Source: Chloroflexota bacterium
GTDB taxonomy: Bacteria; Chloroflexota; Anaerolineae; Aggregatilineales; Phototrophicaceae
Direction of reading: 5' to 3'
Assembly (NCBI GenBank): GCA_016223085.1
Contig: JACRPS010000005.1
Location: forward strand, 124,001 to 188,000
DNA: 64,000 nucleotides
A model generated the notes under the pieces. That model was given only the letters and a program-made list of their open reading frames with translations, had not been told where the DNA came from and searched no databases. This document shows, one piece after another, positions 57,392-64,000 of this stretch; positions within the stretch are counted from its first letter, which is position 1; each line of letters opens with the position of its first letter. A program made the translations under genes and the position numbers.

Positions 57392-58462
57392 TTAAGGCCG
57401 CCAGACCGGATTCACGTTGGACAGGCCGCGCAGCCGGAGAGGCCGGAATTCGCCGCTGACCGTATCCACCACGTACAGATCAGACCGCCCGCCCCGTGTC
57501 AGATCGGACTCAAACGCCAGATGGCGGCCATCGGGCGACCAGACCGGCAGATGCCCACCGATGCCCACGTCCGTCAGCCGGCGGATATGACCGGTTTGCG
57601 TTTCCATCAGGTACAGATCAGACCGTCCTTCCCGGTTGGAAATAAAGGCGATACGCTGGCCGTCCGGCGACCAGGCCGGGTAGCGGTTATTGGTATCGCG
57701 GTCGGTCAGGGCGCGCAACCCGCGCACGCAGTCGGCAGGCTGTTCGGTACAGATGATATCCGCCGCGTACAGCGCCGACTGGCCGCGCAGTAGCCGGATA
57801 AACACCAGCACCCGCCCATCCGGCGACCAGCTTACCGGCCAGCCGACGGACATGCTTGTAATCACCAGATCATCGTTGTAGCGGCAGCCACGCGGCAACG
57901 GCTGGCAGTTGGGATTAACGGCGTACAGGCGCGGATTGCCGTCACGGAAGGACACGTACAGGATCCAGTTGCCGTCCGGCGACCAGACCGCCGGGCTGTC
58001 GGCGGCGCCGGTGAGGTTGACAATATAGGCCGGCGAACCGTCGAGGCCAACAACGGCGATCTTCGGACTGCCCTTCACCATCACCCGGAAGGCAATCCGC
58101 CGGCCATCCGGCGACCAGGCTGGACGATCATCGGCCTGGAACTCCGGCGCGAGCGCGCGGCGGTGGCGGCCAGCCGCATCCATCACGTAAAGCTGGAATT
58201 CGCCGTTGGTGGCGGACAAAAACGCAATCTGGCGACCATCCGGCGACCAGACCGGGGAACTGTTGGTATCCTTGCCGGGGGTCAGGTTGTGCGTCAGGCC
58301 GCGCTCCACGTCCAGCCGGTAGATGTCGCTGCCGCCGGGACGCAGTGACGTGTACACCAGTTCGCTGCCGCGCGGGGCTGCTGCGCCCAGCGCGACGGCG
58401 CTGCCGATGGCGGCCACGTTTGCCAGCCAGATACCAATGATAAACGCGACAATTCTAACCAT
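57392..58462 (-). CDS. TolB-like beta-propeller protein
   Basis: 356 residues. An N-terminal membrane helix or signal (IVAFIIGIWLANVAAIGSAV) is followed by six propeller blades, each with the WD40-like PD40 signature WSPDG (in SSPVWSPDGRQIAFLS, RPAWSPDGRRIAFRV, SPAVWSPDGNWILYV, PVSWSPDGRVLVFIR, YPAWSPDGQRIAFIS and LPVWSPDGRHLAFES). Such propellers bind partner proteins or surface ligands. The gene's start overlaps the end of recF by 8 bases on the same strand, so it is downstream of recF and translationally coupled, which is an unusual partnership. Confidence 0.9.
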   Translation of the reverse strand: MVRIVAFIIGIWLANVAAIGSAVALGAAAPRGSELVYTSLRPGGSDIYRLDVERGLTHNLTPGKDTNSSPVWSPDGRQIAFLSATNGEFQLYVMDAAGRHRRALAPEFQADDRPAWSPDGRRIAFRVMVKGSPKIAVVGLDGSPAYIVNLTGAADSPAVWSPDGNWILYVSFRDGNPRLYAVNPNCQPLPRGCRYNDDLVITSMSVGWPVSWSPDGRVLVFIRLLRGQSALYAADIICTEQPADCVRGLRALTDRDTNNRYPAWSPDGQRIAFISNREGRSDLYLMETQTGHIRRLTDVGIGGHLPVWSPDGRHLAFESDLTRGGRSDLYVVDTVSGEFRPLRLRGLSNVNPVWRP

Positions 58463-59669
58463 TGCTCACGCTAATTTGCCCCTCGACCACGTGCCAGATC
58501 ACGGCTCGGTCCAAAAAAGTTTTGGGGAAAATGTCGAGTTCGGTGGTGGTCAGCAGCGTCTGGGTCGCGCCGGTGATGCGTTCCAGCAGATAGGCACGGC
58601 GGTGAACATCCAGTTCCGCGATCACCTCATCCAGCAGCAAAATCGGCCATTCGCCGATGCGGTCTTTCATCCATGCCAGTTCCGCCAGCTTGAGCGCCAT
58701 CACGGCGGTGCGGGTCTGCCCCCGGCTGCCGTACAGCCCCACGTCGCGGTTGTTGATAAACAGCCGCAGTTCGTCGCGGTGTGGGCCGGTCAGCGTCACG
58801 CCCCGGCGAATCGACTCCGCCTGCGTTTCCTTCAACCGTTCGGCGAACTGCGGCGCAATCTGCTCCGGCGTTAGCTCCCGATGTAAGTCTAAACCGAGTG
58901 TGTTAAAGGAAAGTTGGCCGTCATTCTCAGCGGTCGGGGTGAAGTTCGGCAGATATTGCAGCGTCAGCGTTTCGCGCCGGCCCGTCAGCGCCAGATGTTC
59001 GGTCTGGGCGCTGGCTTCCAGTTCCCGCAAAAACCGCTGCCGCCCCGCGATCAGGATGCTGCCGGCCTGCACCAACTGTTCGTCCCAGTAAGCCAGTTCG
59101 TTCGGGCTGGCCTGCTTATCCGCGATGCGCCGCAGCAGGGCGTTACGCTGTGGCAGCACCTTATCGTAAACATGCAGCGCCCGCAGATACTCTTTTTCGA
59201 CCTGCGTCAGGGTGTTGTCCATGAAGCGCCGCCGGTCGGCGGGTGGGCCTTCCACCAGCGCCAGTTCCTGCGGCAGGAACAGCACCACCGCCAGCAGACC
59301 GACCATATCCATCACGCGCTTATCCGCGCCGTTGAGCTTGATGTTCTTTTTGAAGCGCACCCCGCCATCAGGCAGGCGTTCGAGGAATAGCGTCATGTCA
59401 ACCCGGTCGAGCATTCCGCGCTGCGTGGTGATTTCCGCCGACAGCCGCGCGAACGGAATCGGGTCATCCTCGGCGCGCCAGTGGATGAGCTGCCGGTCGC
59501 TCATCGTGTACGGCGAGCGCGAGGTGGCGAGGTAATAGATCGCTTCCAGCAGGTTGGTTTTACCCTGGGCGTTTTCACCGTGCAGCACAATCGGTCGCTC
59601 TGCCGGGAGGCTGACTTCCAGCCGCGCGTAGTTGCGGAAATTGGTGAGGGACAGGTATTCGAGGTGCAT
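58455..59669 (-). CDS. recF: DNA replication and repair protein RecF
   Basis: 404 residues. RecF loads RecA at single-strand gaps with RecO and RecR. Landmarks: MHLEYLSLTNFRNYARLEVS, Walker A LHGENAQGKTNLLEAIYYL, PADRRRFMDNTL, the ABC signature region GSRGQTRTAVMALKLAE and Walker B WPILLLDEVIAELD. It is slightly longer than usual. No dnaA, dnaN or gyrB is nearby, so this is not the classical origin cluster. recX lies far away at 5.3 kb. Confidence 0.96.
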   Translation of the reverse strand: MHLEYLSLTNFRNYARLEVSLPAERPIVLHGENAQGKTNLLEAIYYLATSRSPYTMSDRQLIHWRAEDDPIPFARLSAEITTQRGMLDRVDMTLFLERLPDGGVRFKKNIKLNGADKRVMDMVGLLAVVLFLPQELALVEGPPADRRRFMDNTLTQVEKEYLRALHVYDKVLPQRNALLRRIADKQASPNELAYWDEQLVQAGSILIAGRQRFLRELEASAQTEHLALTGRRETLTLQYLPNFTPTAENDGQLSFNTLGLDLHRELTPEQIAPQFAERLKETQAESIRRGVTLTGPHRDELRLFINNRDVGLYGSRGQTRTAVMALKLAELAWMKDRIGEWPILLLDEVIAELDVHRRAYLLERITGATQTLLTTTELDIFPKTFLDRAVIWHVVEGQISVSNG

Positions 59670-59834
59670 CAGGGCACGGCTTTTTGGGCAAGATTAATTG
59701 ATTTATTGTACCAGACTTAGAACATAATTTCTATCTCTGAAGCTATCTGAACTATTATAGCTGATGAGGCCGAAAAGAACGGAGTGAAGCAAGGACACGA
59801 TCAAAAAATGATGAAGCAACATGGAGGTGGAGTG

Positions 59835-59945
59835 ATGGTATCACAACTGCTACGTACGATTTATCGTGAGGGTCAGCTTCGCCTGCTCGATCCGGTGGAT
59901 TTATCGGAGGGTCAGGAAATTCAACTGATGATACTTTCCGATTAG
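59835..59945 (+). CDS. AF2212-like (DUF104) antitoxin-type small protein
   Basis: 36 residues from an ATG behind GGAGGTGGAG: LLRTIYREGQLRLLDPVDLS followed by EGQEIQLMIL. This matches the core of AF2212-like antitoxins (I-R-A-x-Y-E-x-G-x-L-x-P-L-x-P-x-D-L-x-E-G). Typical members are 60-75 residues and sit before a PIN-domain toxin. Here the frame stops after the core, another frame stays open just beyond it, and no toxin follows. It looks like an orphan or the remains of a toxin-antitoxin pair. Confidence 0.65.
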   Translation: MVSQLLRTIYREGQLRLLDPVDLSEGQEIQLMILSD

Positions 59946-60073
59946 GAACAGGCGCTGGCGCGAAATTGAGGAAGGCTTTAGAAGCCAGCCGCCGCAGGGT
60001 GTCTGGCTGCTGGCGGTTAAAGCAGCATGAGCCTATACTGAGATCATGGGCGGTGTATAGGAGGGCAGAATAT

Positions 60074-60973
60074 ATGGCGTTGAGTAAAGAACGGAGTTTT
60101 CTCGGTTCGCACTATGCCTTGCAGCTTGAAAACGTTACGTCCGGTTTTCTGCAATCGGTTGAGGGCGGCCATGCGACCGCCGACGTGGTGACGGAGCGCA
60201 GCGGGGCCGATTTTTTTGTCAGGAAACATCTTGGCCCGCTGAAATACGAGGACATCAACCTCCAGTGTGGGCTGGCGGCGGGACAGCCGTTTCTCGATTG
60301 GGTGAGCGCGTTCTGGAACAGGAACTTTCAACGCAAAAACGGCGCGATTGTCACGCTGGATTATAAACTCTCGGCGGTCAGCGCGCAGGAGTTTTTTAAC
60401 GCGCTCATCACAGAAATAGGCTTTCCGGCGTGTGATGCGTCGAACAAAGAACCATCATTTCTGATGGTTAAAATCAAACCGGAATACACGCGCACCAAAA
60501 AAATCAGCGGCAGGTTGAAGATTCCGCCGCAGAATAACGGTAAGAAAGCCTGGCTAACCAGCAACTTTCGGCTGAATATCGCCGGTCTGGACTGTACCAA
60601 AGTGTTTCGCATTGATGCGTTCACCGTCAGGCACCTGACACCAGAATCGGAGACAGGCGACCACCGTGATTACGAGCAGTTGCGGCAAATTGTCGAGTTC
60701 CCGAATCTGAGAATCACATTCACCGCGTCAGTGGCGCAAAGCTGGCATGACTGGTTTGAAGATTTTGTCATCCAGGGGAACTGCGCCGAAGACCGGGAAA
60801 GAAGCGGCACGCTGGAACTGCTCTCGCCGGACTTACAGTCGGTGCTGATGCGCGTTCAGTTCGCCAACCTGGGTATTTTCCGGTTAGCCCCGAAGCCAGC
60901 AAAAGACCCGAATCAGAGTGAGCGCGTTACCGCTGATCTTTATTGCCAGCAGATGAGCCTGGAATTCCTGTAG
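60074..60973 (+). CDS. Phage tail-tube-like protein (double gp19-like domain)
   Basis: 299 residues from an ATG behind GGAGGG. The first half (1-150) fits the T4 gp19/tail-tube fold: HYALQLENVTSGFLQSVEGG, FFVRKHLGPLKYEDINLQCG and FLDWVSAFWNRNFQRKNGAI. The second half (165-299) repeats the outline: SNFRLNIAGLDCTKVFRIDA, NLRITFTASVAQSWHDWFED and LMRVQFANLGIFRLAPKPA. Tube proteins form the inner tube of contractile tails and injection systems. No sheath, baseplate or ATPase gene is near, so this stands alone. A weakly similar non-phage fold cannot be ruled out. Confidence 0.6.
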   Translation: MALSKERSFLGSHYALQLENVTSGFLQSVEGGHATADVVTERSGADFFVRKHLGPLKYEDINLQCGLAAGQPFLDWVSAFWNRNFQRKNGAIVTLDYKLSAVSAQEFFNALITEIGFPACDASNKEPSFLMVKIKPEYTRTKKISGRLKIPPQNNGKKAWLTSNFRLNIAGLDCTKVFRIDAFTVRHLTPESETGDHRDYEQLRQIVEFPNLRITFTASVAQSWHDWFEDFVIQGNCAEDRERSGTLELLSPDLQSVLMRVQFANLGIFRLAPKPAKDPNQSERVTADLYCQQMSLEFL

Positions 60974-60980
60974 CCTGCAA

Positions 60981-61009
60981 GCAGGGGCGAACCGGCGGTT
61001 TGCCCCTAC
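60981..61009. repeat. GCAGGGGCGAACC palindromic repeat
   Basis: GCAGGGGCGAACC-GGC-GGTTTGCCCCTAC, between converging genes; two arm changes. Confidence 0.8.
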
Positions 61010-61027
61010 GTGTGGGCGGCGGCGGCG

Positions 61028-62044
61028 TTACTTCGCGTACCGCTGCTCGATAGCGGCGATTTCCGCCTCGGTGTTCTTCAGCAGCTTCTGCGTCATCTCC
61101 AGGCCGAACTGCTGCCCGGCAGGTTTGGAAGCCAGCGTGGCAACCTTCTGCCGGTAGAGCGAGGCGGCGGCGTACAGTTCCGCCAGCTTCTGGTTGACCT
61201 CCGGCGGCGCGTTTGGCAGCAGGATTTGCGGTTCTGGCACCGGTTCGGGCGGTGGGGGCGGCAGGGGTTCCAGCGGCAGCGACGAGCGCGGCGTAAACGG
61301 CGGCGGGGCGTCCGCGCGTTCCGAGGCGGTGGCCGGCGGGGCAGCCTTCTGTCCCTCGCGTTTTTTCTGTTCCAGCTTCTTGCTGGTCACGCTCATGGCA
61401 AACACCGCTATACCCTGAATGTCCGGGTCATAGCTGGCCGTGCCTTCGATAATCAGCGTGTCGTCCGGGTCCTGCGCCGCATCTTCCACGCGCCGCCACT
61501 GCTTGGCCGCGATGTACACCGTGTACAGCGTCGGCGTCGGCGGTGGCATGGGTACGCCCTTGGGCAGCGTAGGCGATTTGGCGACGTGAGTCATGGTTGT
61601 GATAACCAGGTCTTTGCGCGTTTCGATTTTACCGGGGCGGCCAATCAAGGTGATTTTCACGGTACTGATCTCTCCTGACTCGGCAAGCAAGGGCTGGATG
61701 AGCGCGACCCGTTCCTTCCAGTTAAAGGCGGGGACCGGCGGCGGGGGCGGTGGTTTGGGCTTATCCGACTGCTGGACGCCAAAAATCTTGGTGCGCAGCC
61801 TGTGGGAAACTCGCCCGCGCGCCAGGTAAAAGAACACGCCGCCGGTCGTCCGGCGGCGCTGGCCGCTTTTGACCATCATGCCGCCCTGGGCTTCGATTTC
61901 CTGCGTTTCCTTCAGAAGCTGCCGGGCAAAGTCCACGCCGCAGTTTTCAACCACTGCCGTCAGCAGTTGAATCGGCTGCTCGTCGGTTTCGCCAAGTTGG
62001 GCGGCTAACTCCTGGACAAACGCCTGTAGTTCATCCTGCGCCAC
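61028..62044 (-). CDS. PHAX RNA-binding-domain protein
   Basis: 338 residues. The N-terminus (1-90) matches the PHAX RNA-binding domain (PF10258): LLTAVVENCGVDFARQLLKE, TQEIEAQGGMMVKSGQRRRT, TGGVFFYLARGRVSHRLRTK. In eukaryotes this domain binds snRNA for nuclear export; bacterial versions exist, with unknown role. The middle has an SSB-like or OB-type beta segment (STVKITLIGRPGKIETRKDL, DDTLIIEGTASYDPDIQGIA), the next part is Pro-rich, and the end is a coiled coil (NQKLAELYAAASLYRQKVAT). An RNA-binding function is likely. No signal peptide; probably a single gene. Confidence 0.82.
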   Translation of the reverse strand: MAQDELQAFVQELAAQLGETDEQPIQLLTAVVENCGVDFARQLLKETQEIEAQGGMMVKSGQRRRTTGGVFFYLARGRVSHRLRTKIFGVQQSDKPKPPPPPPVPAFNWKERVALIQPLLAESGEISTVKITLIGRPGKIETRKDLVITTMTHVAKSPTLPKGVPMPPPTPTLYTVYIAAKQWRRVEDAAQDPDDTLIIEGTASYDPDIQGIAVFAMSVTSKKLEQKKREGQKAAPPATASERADAPPPFTPRSSLPLEPLPPPPPEPVPEPQILLPNAPPEVNQKLAELYAAASLYRQKVATLASKPAGQQFGLEMTQKLLKNTEAEIAAIEQRYAK

Positions 62045-62167
62045 GTGGATTCCCCCTGATTACAATAAGGATAGGGCAAGTATAACGAAAAAGCCCCCCG
62101 GCGGCAATGTAGGGTACAATCCGTTGTCAGTTATCCGTTTTCAGTTGCCAGTGGAGCAGAGTTAACC

Positions 62168-62449
62168 GTGAGTGATGAAGCACAGCGATTACACGCCATC
62201 GTCAGCGGGCGGGTGCAGGGCGTGAACTTCCGCTATTATACAATGCTGACGGCCAACGAGATTGGCGTGACCGGCTGGGTGCGCAACCGCATCGAAGGCA
62301 CGGTCGAAGTGACCGCCGAAGGCCCACGCGCGAAGCTGGAACGCCTGCTGCGCTTCCTGCACCGGGGGCCGGCCAATGCCCGCGTCGAGGACGTGGACAT
62401 CGAATGGGGCGCGGCCACTGGCGAGTTTGAGGGCTTTCACATCCGCTGA
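62168..62449 (+). CDS. acyP: Acylphosphatase
   Basis: 93 residues from a GTG start behind GGAGCAG. It hydrolyses acyl phosphates such as acetyl phosphate. The signature RLHAIVSGRVQGVNFRYYTM holds the phosphate loop and the catalytic Arg, and GVTGWVRNRIEGTVEVTAEG holds the catalytic Asn. Length and order are standard. Its presence near acs may be a coincidence. Confidence 0.95.
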   Translation: MSDEAQRLHAIVSGRVQGVNFRYYTMLTANEIGVTGWVRNRIEGTVEVTAEGPRAKLERLLRFLHRGPANARVEDVDIEWGAATGEFEGFHIR

Positions 62450-62615
62450 TTAAGCGTCGTGCCGCCGCCAGACCTTCGTGCCGGTTTCCATTGATTCTGA
62501 TGGGAACGTCACCAGGTCCGCTGCTGGCGGTCAACCGTGGCCGCGCTCACCACACCATCGTGTGTATGCGCTCGATAAACTCGGCTTCGATGTCGGCAAA
62601 ACGGGTCACTTCCAT
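62450..62615 (-). pseudogene. Remnant of a pyridoxamine 5'-phosphate oxidase-like gene
   Basis: The start MEVTRFADIEAEFIERIHTM and VW, then after a one-base loss SAATVDRQQRTW, matches the N-terminus of PPOX-family flavoproteins of the FADIEAEFIERxH...VWCxxATVD type. Then the frame ends, and the last residues ETGTKVWRRHDA followed by a stop look like the family C-terminus. About two thirds of the gene is missing. It fills the gap between acyP and acs. Confidence 0.6.
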
Positions 62616-62705
62616 CCGAATTCACTCGTGTTTTCTGTCAACCGGTAAACCCTTTTTCATTTTATGGAATTTAGAGCATCAGACAATACGGTGCAGCCTG
62701 CCGCG

Positions 62706-62734
62706 TTGTCACTGCCGCGCATTGTCCTTATAAT
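62706..62734 (+). promoter_or_regulatory. Near-consensus promoter of acs
   Basis: TTGTCA (62706-62711), 17-base spacer, perfect TATAAT (62729-62734). The best promoter match in the window, 42 bases upstream of acs. Confidence 0.75.
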
Positions 62735-62775
62735 CGTTGGTGTGGAATAGAGTACTTTCAGGAGAATCATTCATT

Positions 62776-64000
62776 ATGATGGAAGAAACCTTTGTCCCGG
62801 CAACAACGGAATGGTATTACCCCTCTGACGACGTGGTGAAAAATGCTTATGTGCCGGACTACGAAGCGACCTACGCCAAAGCCATGTCTGACATCGAAGC
62901 CTTCTGGGCGGAGCGCGCCAAAACCCTGCACTGGTTTGAACCCTGGCAGCAGGTGCTTGACCGCAGCAATCCGCCGTTTTACAAGTGGTTTGTTGGCGGC
63001 AAGATCAACATCGCCTACAACGCGCTCGACCGCCACGTCAAGACCTGGCGCAAAAACAAGGTGGCGCTGATCTGGGAAGGGGAAAACGGCGATCAGCGCA
63101 GTTTCTCCTACTGGCGGCTGTGGCAGGAAGTCAACAAGTTCGCCAACGTCCTCAAGAGCCTGGGCGTCAAAAAAGGCGACCGCGTGACCATCTACATGGG
63201 GCGCGTGCCGGAACTGCCAATTGCGATGCTGGCCTGCGCCAAAATTGGCGCCATTCACAGCGTCGTCTACGGCGGCTTCTCCGAACATTCGTTGGCCGAC
63301 CGCATCGAAGACGCGCAGAGCCGCGTGCTGGTGACGTGTGATGGGGCATGGCTGCGCGGCAACATCATCGAACTGAAAAAGATCGCCGACGAAGCCGTAC
63401 ACCGGTCACCAGTAGTGGAGCATGTTGTTGTGGTCAAACGCACCGGCCATGAGGTGAACATGCAGCATGGCCGCGACTTCTGGTACCACGACCTGATGAG
63501 TTTGCCGGTCGCCAACCCTAATTGCGAAACCGAAGTGATGGATGCCGAAGACCCGCTGTTTATCCTCTACACCAGCGGCACAACCGGCAAGCCGAAGGGT
63601 ATCCTGCATACGCAGGGCGGCTACCAGGTGTTCATCTCCACCACGCTGCAATGGGCGTTTGACCTGCGTGATGAAGACCGCTGGTGGTGCGCCGCCGACC
63701 CCGGCTGGATTACGGGCCACAGCTACATCGTCTATGCGCCGATGATTCTGGGCGCGACCAGCTTCATGTACGAAGGCGCGCCGAACTATCCTTACCCAAA
63801 TCGCTGGTGGCGGATGGTTGAGGAGTACGGCATCACCCACCTGTACACCGCGCCGACGGCCATTCGCGGCCTGATGCGTTTTGGCGACGCCTGGCCGAAC
63901 CGCCACAACCTCAGCAGCCTGCGGATGCTCGGCACGGTCGGCGAGCCGATTAACCCGGAAGCCTGGCGCTGGTACTATAATGTTATCGGCAAGGGCAAAC
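62776..64000 (+). CDS. acs: Acetyl-CoA synthetase, N-terminal part
   Basis: The gene runs off the right edge; 408 residues are visible from an ATG behind AGGAGA (a second ATG follows directly). It makes acetyl-CoA from acetate, ATP and CoA through an acetyl-adenylate. Landmarks: [38 protein letters not shown], the adenylation P-loop [11 protein letters not shown] (265-275), [34 protein letters not shown] and [17 protein letters not shown]. The C-terminal domain with the acetylated Lys is beyond the window. Confidence 0.96.
   Translation, partial: MMEETFVPATTEWYYPSDDVVKNAYVPDYEATYAKAMSDIEAFWAERAKTLHWFEPWQQVLDRSNPPFYKWFVGGKINIAYNALDRHVKTWRKNKVALIWEGENGDQRSFSYWRLWQEVNKFANVLKSLGVKKGDRVTIYMGRVPELPIAMLACAKIGAIHSVVYGGFSEHSLADRIEDAQSRVLVTCDGAWLRGNIIELKKIADEAVHRSPVVEHVVVVKRTGHEVNMQHGRDFWYHDLMSLPVANPNCETEVMDAEDPLFILYTSGTTGKPKGILHTQGGYQVFISTTLQWAFDLRDEDRWWCAADPGWITGHSYIVYAPMILGATSFMYEGAPNYPYPNRWWRMVEEYGITHLYTAPTAIRGLMRFGDAWPNRHNLSSLRMLGTVGEPINPEAWRWYYNVIGKGK

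Noticed and set aside
59966-60073. Upstream extension of the tail-tube-like gene to a TTG
   Set aside because: The added residues have no family match, and the ATG at 60074 has a strong GGAGGG site.
60074-60973. A prophage or injection-system locus around the tail-tube-like gene
   Set aside because: No other phage, lysis, integrase or baseplate gene is present on either side, and the tRNA gene in the window is not flanked by att-like repeats.

Overview
The window looks like chromosomal DNA of a GC-rich bacterium, most likely Chloroflexota (Anaerolineae-like). This is an inference from gene content: secreted proteins with Thr/Pro/Glu-rich linkers of the EATPEAT type behind the signal peptide, many SH3b and LysM surface proteins and lipoproteins, an archaeal-type phosphoglycerate mutase, a bacterial PHAX-domain protein, and a very high load of short palindromic repeats. 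No rRNA, CRISPR array or prophage was found. There is one tRNA gene (Val, GAC).

Layout. 1-3.1 kb: the 3' end of a sugar-binding protein, a frameshifted FMN reductase, a GlcG-like protein and an SH3b lipoprotein. 3.2-9.5 kb: a MutS-like ATPase, a promoter plus probable structured RNA, recX, rny (RNase Y) and an unusual family A DNA polymerase. 9.8-16.5 kb: an ADP-ribosylglycohydrolase-like protein and a complete ribose-type ABC importer (ATPase, permease, binding protein) read leftwards. 16.5-25.7 kb: a glycosyltransferase, a LysM-SGNH lipoprotein, an hsp20-lon heat-shock pair, two divergent Uma2 nucleases, apgM and a nucleotidyltransferase-like gene. 25.8-28.7 kb: a secreted GH17 glucanase next to a membrane TIR protein; the two share a C-terminal extracytoplasmic module. 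28.9-32.3 kb: a nitrilase, a kinase-like protein lacking a P-loop, a HAD phosphatase and an SDR. 33.0-36.5 kb: a tight leftward operon (SH3b-SGNH protein, lipoprotein, 37-aa membrane peptide, MBOAT acyltransferase, alpha-CTD-like protein) that looks like a surface O-acylation system. 36.6-47.1 kb: a CARDB/SH3b lipoprotein, a metalloprotease behind a MerR-type promoter, a two-component system, Cu/Zn SOD, the tRNA and a LysM protein. 47.2-57.4 kb: a nest of repeats, maeB, LysE, a DUF692/MNIO-like protein, HAD, folC carrying a repeat inside its reading frame, PAP2 and APH-like genes. 57.4-64 kb: a TolB-like propeller overlapping recF, an orphan antitoxin-like ORF, an orphan tail-tube-like protein, a PHAX-domain protein, acylphosphatase, a decayed oxidase gene and the start of acs behind a near-consensus promoter.

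The most striking sequence feature is the repeat load: about 30 copies of a 25-31 bp palindrome beginning GTAGGG in 64 kb. Copies differ by paired changes in both arms. Some sit inside genes in frame (two in the MBOAT gene, one in a lipoprotein signal peptide), and four supply the stop codon of a gene. At least three other dispersed families are present: an ~85 bp element with terminal inverted repeats that carries the palindrome at its centre, a composite repeat containing terminator-like hairpins, and a CCTCACCCC family, one copy of which lies in folC. The best candidate for an undescribed protein system is the GH17 glucanase plus membrane TIR pair at 25.8-28.7 kb.
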